Assembly (NCBI GenBank): GCA_900549045.1
Contig: URNE01000114.1
Coordinates: forward strand, 1-7,167
Direction: 5' to 3'
DNA from: an uncultured bacterium
GTDB lineage: Bacteria; Verrucomicrobiota; Lentisphaeria; Victivallales; UBA1829
DNA length: 7,167 nucleotides
In this document: in pieces, positions 6,346 through 7,167 of the stretch
Position numbering within the stretch: the first letter of the stretch is position 1
How the letters are laid out: each line of letters begins with the position of its first letter
Program-made: the position numbers and the translations under genes
Notes under the pieces: model-generated
What the model was told of the DNA's origin: nothing
What the model saw: only the letters and a program-made list of their open reading frames with translations
The model's database searches: none

Positions 6346-7142
6346 TTCACGCTCCGGCGGCGGAATTCTCGCGGAGGACATCCATGAAAACGCGAGAATT
6401 CCGTCGAAAAATGAAACGGGTTCCCGTAGCCGCACAGCTGACTGATCTCTTTGATCGTCAAACGGCTCCCGGCAAGCAGCTTTGCGGCATGCAGCAGACG
6501 CATGCGGATAAGATACTGGTACGGCGTCTCGCCGAAACTTTCACGGAAACGGACGTTGAAAGTCGGCAAACTCACGCCGAGTTCCGCCGCAAGTGCTTCC
6601 ATGCGGAACGGCTCCTGGAAATTCCGCTCCAGACGGCTGCGGACCGCATCCATCTCCGCCGGAACCGGATCGGCGCGATGAAGTTCGGCAAGAAGATTCA
6701 GCAGTTCAAACACGACCCCGGAAAGCCGGCGGCGCGAACATGGATCATGGAAACAGCGGAGAGCATCCCGCAGCCGGTCGAACAGATCATCCCAGAGAGT
6801 CTGCTCCACCCGCACCGTCAGGGCGTTGTCGAGACGCAGCTGATGAATCAGTTCCGGCAGCAGAAGTCCGACGGGGATAATCCCCGCTTTCCGGCAGTTT
6901 TTCCCGGGGAAATAGAGCAGATCGTTATCGCGGTGCGGATGAAGAATGCAGAGGTCGCCGGGCTCCGCAATGTATGCGGAATTTCCGCTCCGGATCATGA
7001 ACTCGCCTTCATAGATATATTCCATCGAATAGAAATGTAAATTTTTCCGACGCTGGAAAAAATAGTTCCACACCCGGCTCCGCGTAAGATAACGGCAGGA
7101 AAGCGTTTCGTGTTCGGTCAGCTCTTCGGGAAGCGCAAGCAC
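6318..7142 (-). CDS. AraC-family transcriptional regulator
   Basis: A regulator of 274 aa from the GTG at 7142, with an N-terminal cupin-like ligand-binding domain and a C-terminal AraC DNA-binding domain. Seen: YIYEGEFMIRSGNSAYIAEPGDLCILHP (about 42-69), the GxGxx...PGD pattern of an arabinose-type sensor domain; first helix-turn-helix about 180-205 (MEALAAELGVSLPTFNVRFRESFG); second about 228-255 (IKEISQLCGYGNPFHFSTEFSRFHG), ending in the signature CPPREFRRR (255-263). The ligand is probably a sugar (inference). The start is uncertain. The GTG has no clear Shine-Dalgarno, and the frame stays open to position 7167 (reading SGKADVSDVLALPEEL), so the gene may begin beyond the window. It converges with the 5134 gene, overlapping its last 28 bp. 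It is a candidate regulator of the GH36 or 5134 promoters. Confidence 0.9.
   Translation of the reverse strand: MLALPEELTEHETLSCRYLTRSRVWNYFFQRRKNLHFYSMEYIYEGEFMIRSGNSAYIAEPGDLCILHPHRDNDLLYFPGKNCRKAGIIPVGLLLPELIHQLRLDNALTVRVEQTLWDDLFDRLRDALRCFHDPCSRRRLSGVVFELLNLLAELHRADPVPAEMDAVRSRLERNFQEPFRMEALAAELGVSLPTFNVRFRESFGETPYQYLIRMRLLHAAKLLAGSRLTIKEISQLCGYGNPFHFSTEFSRFHGCPPREFRRRSVNQRSRSSAE
6358..6406. repeat. Long inverted repeat in the 3' end of the AraC gene
   Basis: A perfect 13-bp inverted repeat (CGGAATTCTCGCG at 6361-6373; its complement at 6391-6403) extends outward by one G-T and two Watson-Crick pairs to 16 bp, with a 17-nt loop. It begins 12 nt past the stop of the plus-strand gene and lies within the last codons of the AraC gene. 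No T-run follows in either direction (AAAAATG on the plus side), so it is not a standard bidirectional terminator, but it could slow or end converging transcripts. It encodes parts of the second AraC helix-turn-helix, so some of the symmetry may be coincidental (TEFSR and PREFR). Confidence 0.6.
6888..6912. promoter_or_regulatory. Intragenic relative of the 5134 operator elements
   Basis: This 25-bp stretch matches 5068-5092 at 21 of 25 positions without gaps and on the same strand, including the identical first 12 bases TTTCCGGCAGTT. It also contains a perfect odd palindrome TTTCCC-G-GGGAAA (6900-6912). It lies inside the AraC coding region, where it encodes part of YFPGKNCRKAG on the minus strand. 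A second regulator-binding site is possible; codon-driven coincidence is also possible. Confidence 0.25.
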
Positions 7143-7167
7143 ATCCGAGACATCCGCTTTCCCGCTC

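Noticed and set aside
6222..7040. 272-codon plus-strand frame opposite the AraC gene
   Set aside because: The minus-strand frame encodes a complete, recognisable AraC DNA-binding domain; the plus frame has no family features.
1..7167. CRISPR arrays, tRNA or rRNA genes, insertion sequences or phage genes
   Set aside because: No regularly spaced repeats, cloverleaf-like stretches, transposase motifs or terminal inverted repeats with target duplications were seen.

Overview
The window looks like carbohydrate-catabolic chromosomal DNA from a GC-rich, saccharolytic bacterium. My best guess is a gut Lentisphaerae (Victivallis-like) genome. This rests on the mix of an IclR regulator, an SDR, an enolase-superfamily dehydratase, an alpha-galactosidase, a toroid-type unknown protein and an AraC regulator, and on the style of the AraC N-terminus. 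It is a recollection-based inference, not a demonstrated assignment. No rRNA, tRNA, CRISPR array, transposase, integrase or phage gene is visible.

Layout. (1) Positions 15-2709 hold a tight plus-strand operon. It contains an IclR-family regulator, a short-chain dehydrogenase/reductase (SDR) and an enolase-superfamily sugar-acid dehydratase closest in motifs to D-galactonate dehydratase. Gaps are only 3 and 13 nt, each gene has its own Shine-Dalgarno, and the operon closes with a textbook intrinsic terminator (2722-2757). (2) Positions 2758-4995 hold an independent transcription unit. A near-consensus sigma70 promoter (TTCACA, 17 nt, TATAAT) is flanked by an upstream 20-bp-period direct repeat and a downstream inverted repeat, and drives a GH36 alpha-galactosidase-like enzyme of 712 aa. 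A 13-bp perfect hairpin without a U-tract follows. (3) Positions 5036-6345 hold a third unit. A promoter embedded in four copies of a TTTCC-R-G-S-A element, two of them perfect palindromes with centres 22 bp apart, precedes a cytoplasmic protein of about 403 aa that I cannot name but that looks like an all-helical six-hairpin (alpha/alpha toroid) protein. (4) Positions 6318-7142 on the minus strand hold an AraC-family regulator that overlaps the previous gene tail-to-tail by 28 bp. Its reading frame stays open to the window edge, so its true start may lie outside.

Working together. A reasonable but unproven model is galactoside use. The GH36 enzyme would free galactose inside the cell, the SDR could oxidise galactose (or another sugar), and the dehydratase would convert the aldonate to a 2-keto-3-deoxy acid, as in the De Ley-Doudoroff route. 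The kinase and aldolase that would finish that route, and any transporter, are not in the window. The IclR regulator would control the first operon. The AraC regulator is a candidate for the GH36 promoter or the 5134 promoter.

The regulatory DNA is the most interesting part: the operator cluster at 5050-5115, a 21-of-25 relative of it inside the AraC coding sequence, and the repeat-flanked GH36 promoter. I see no evidence of a new defence or mobile system.
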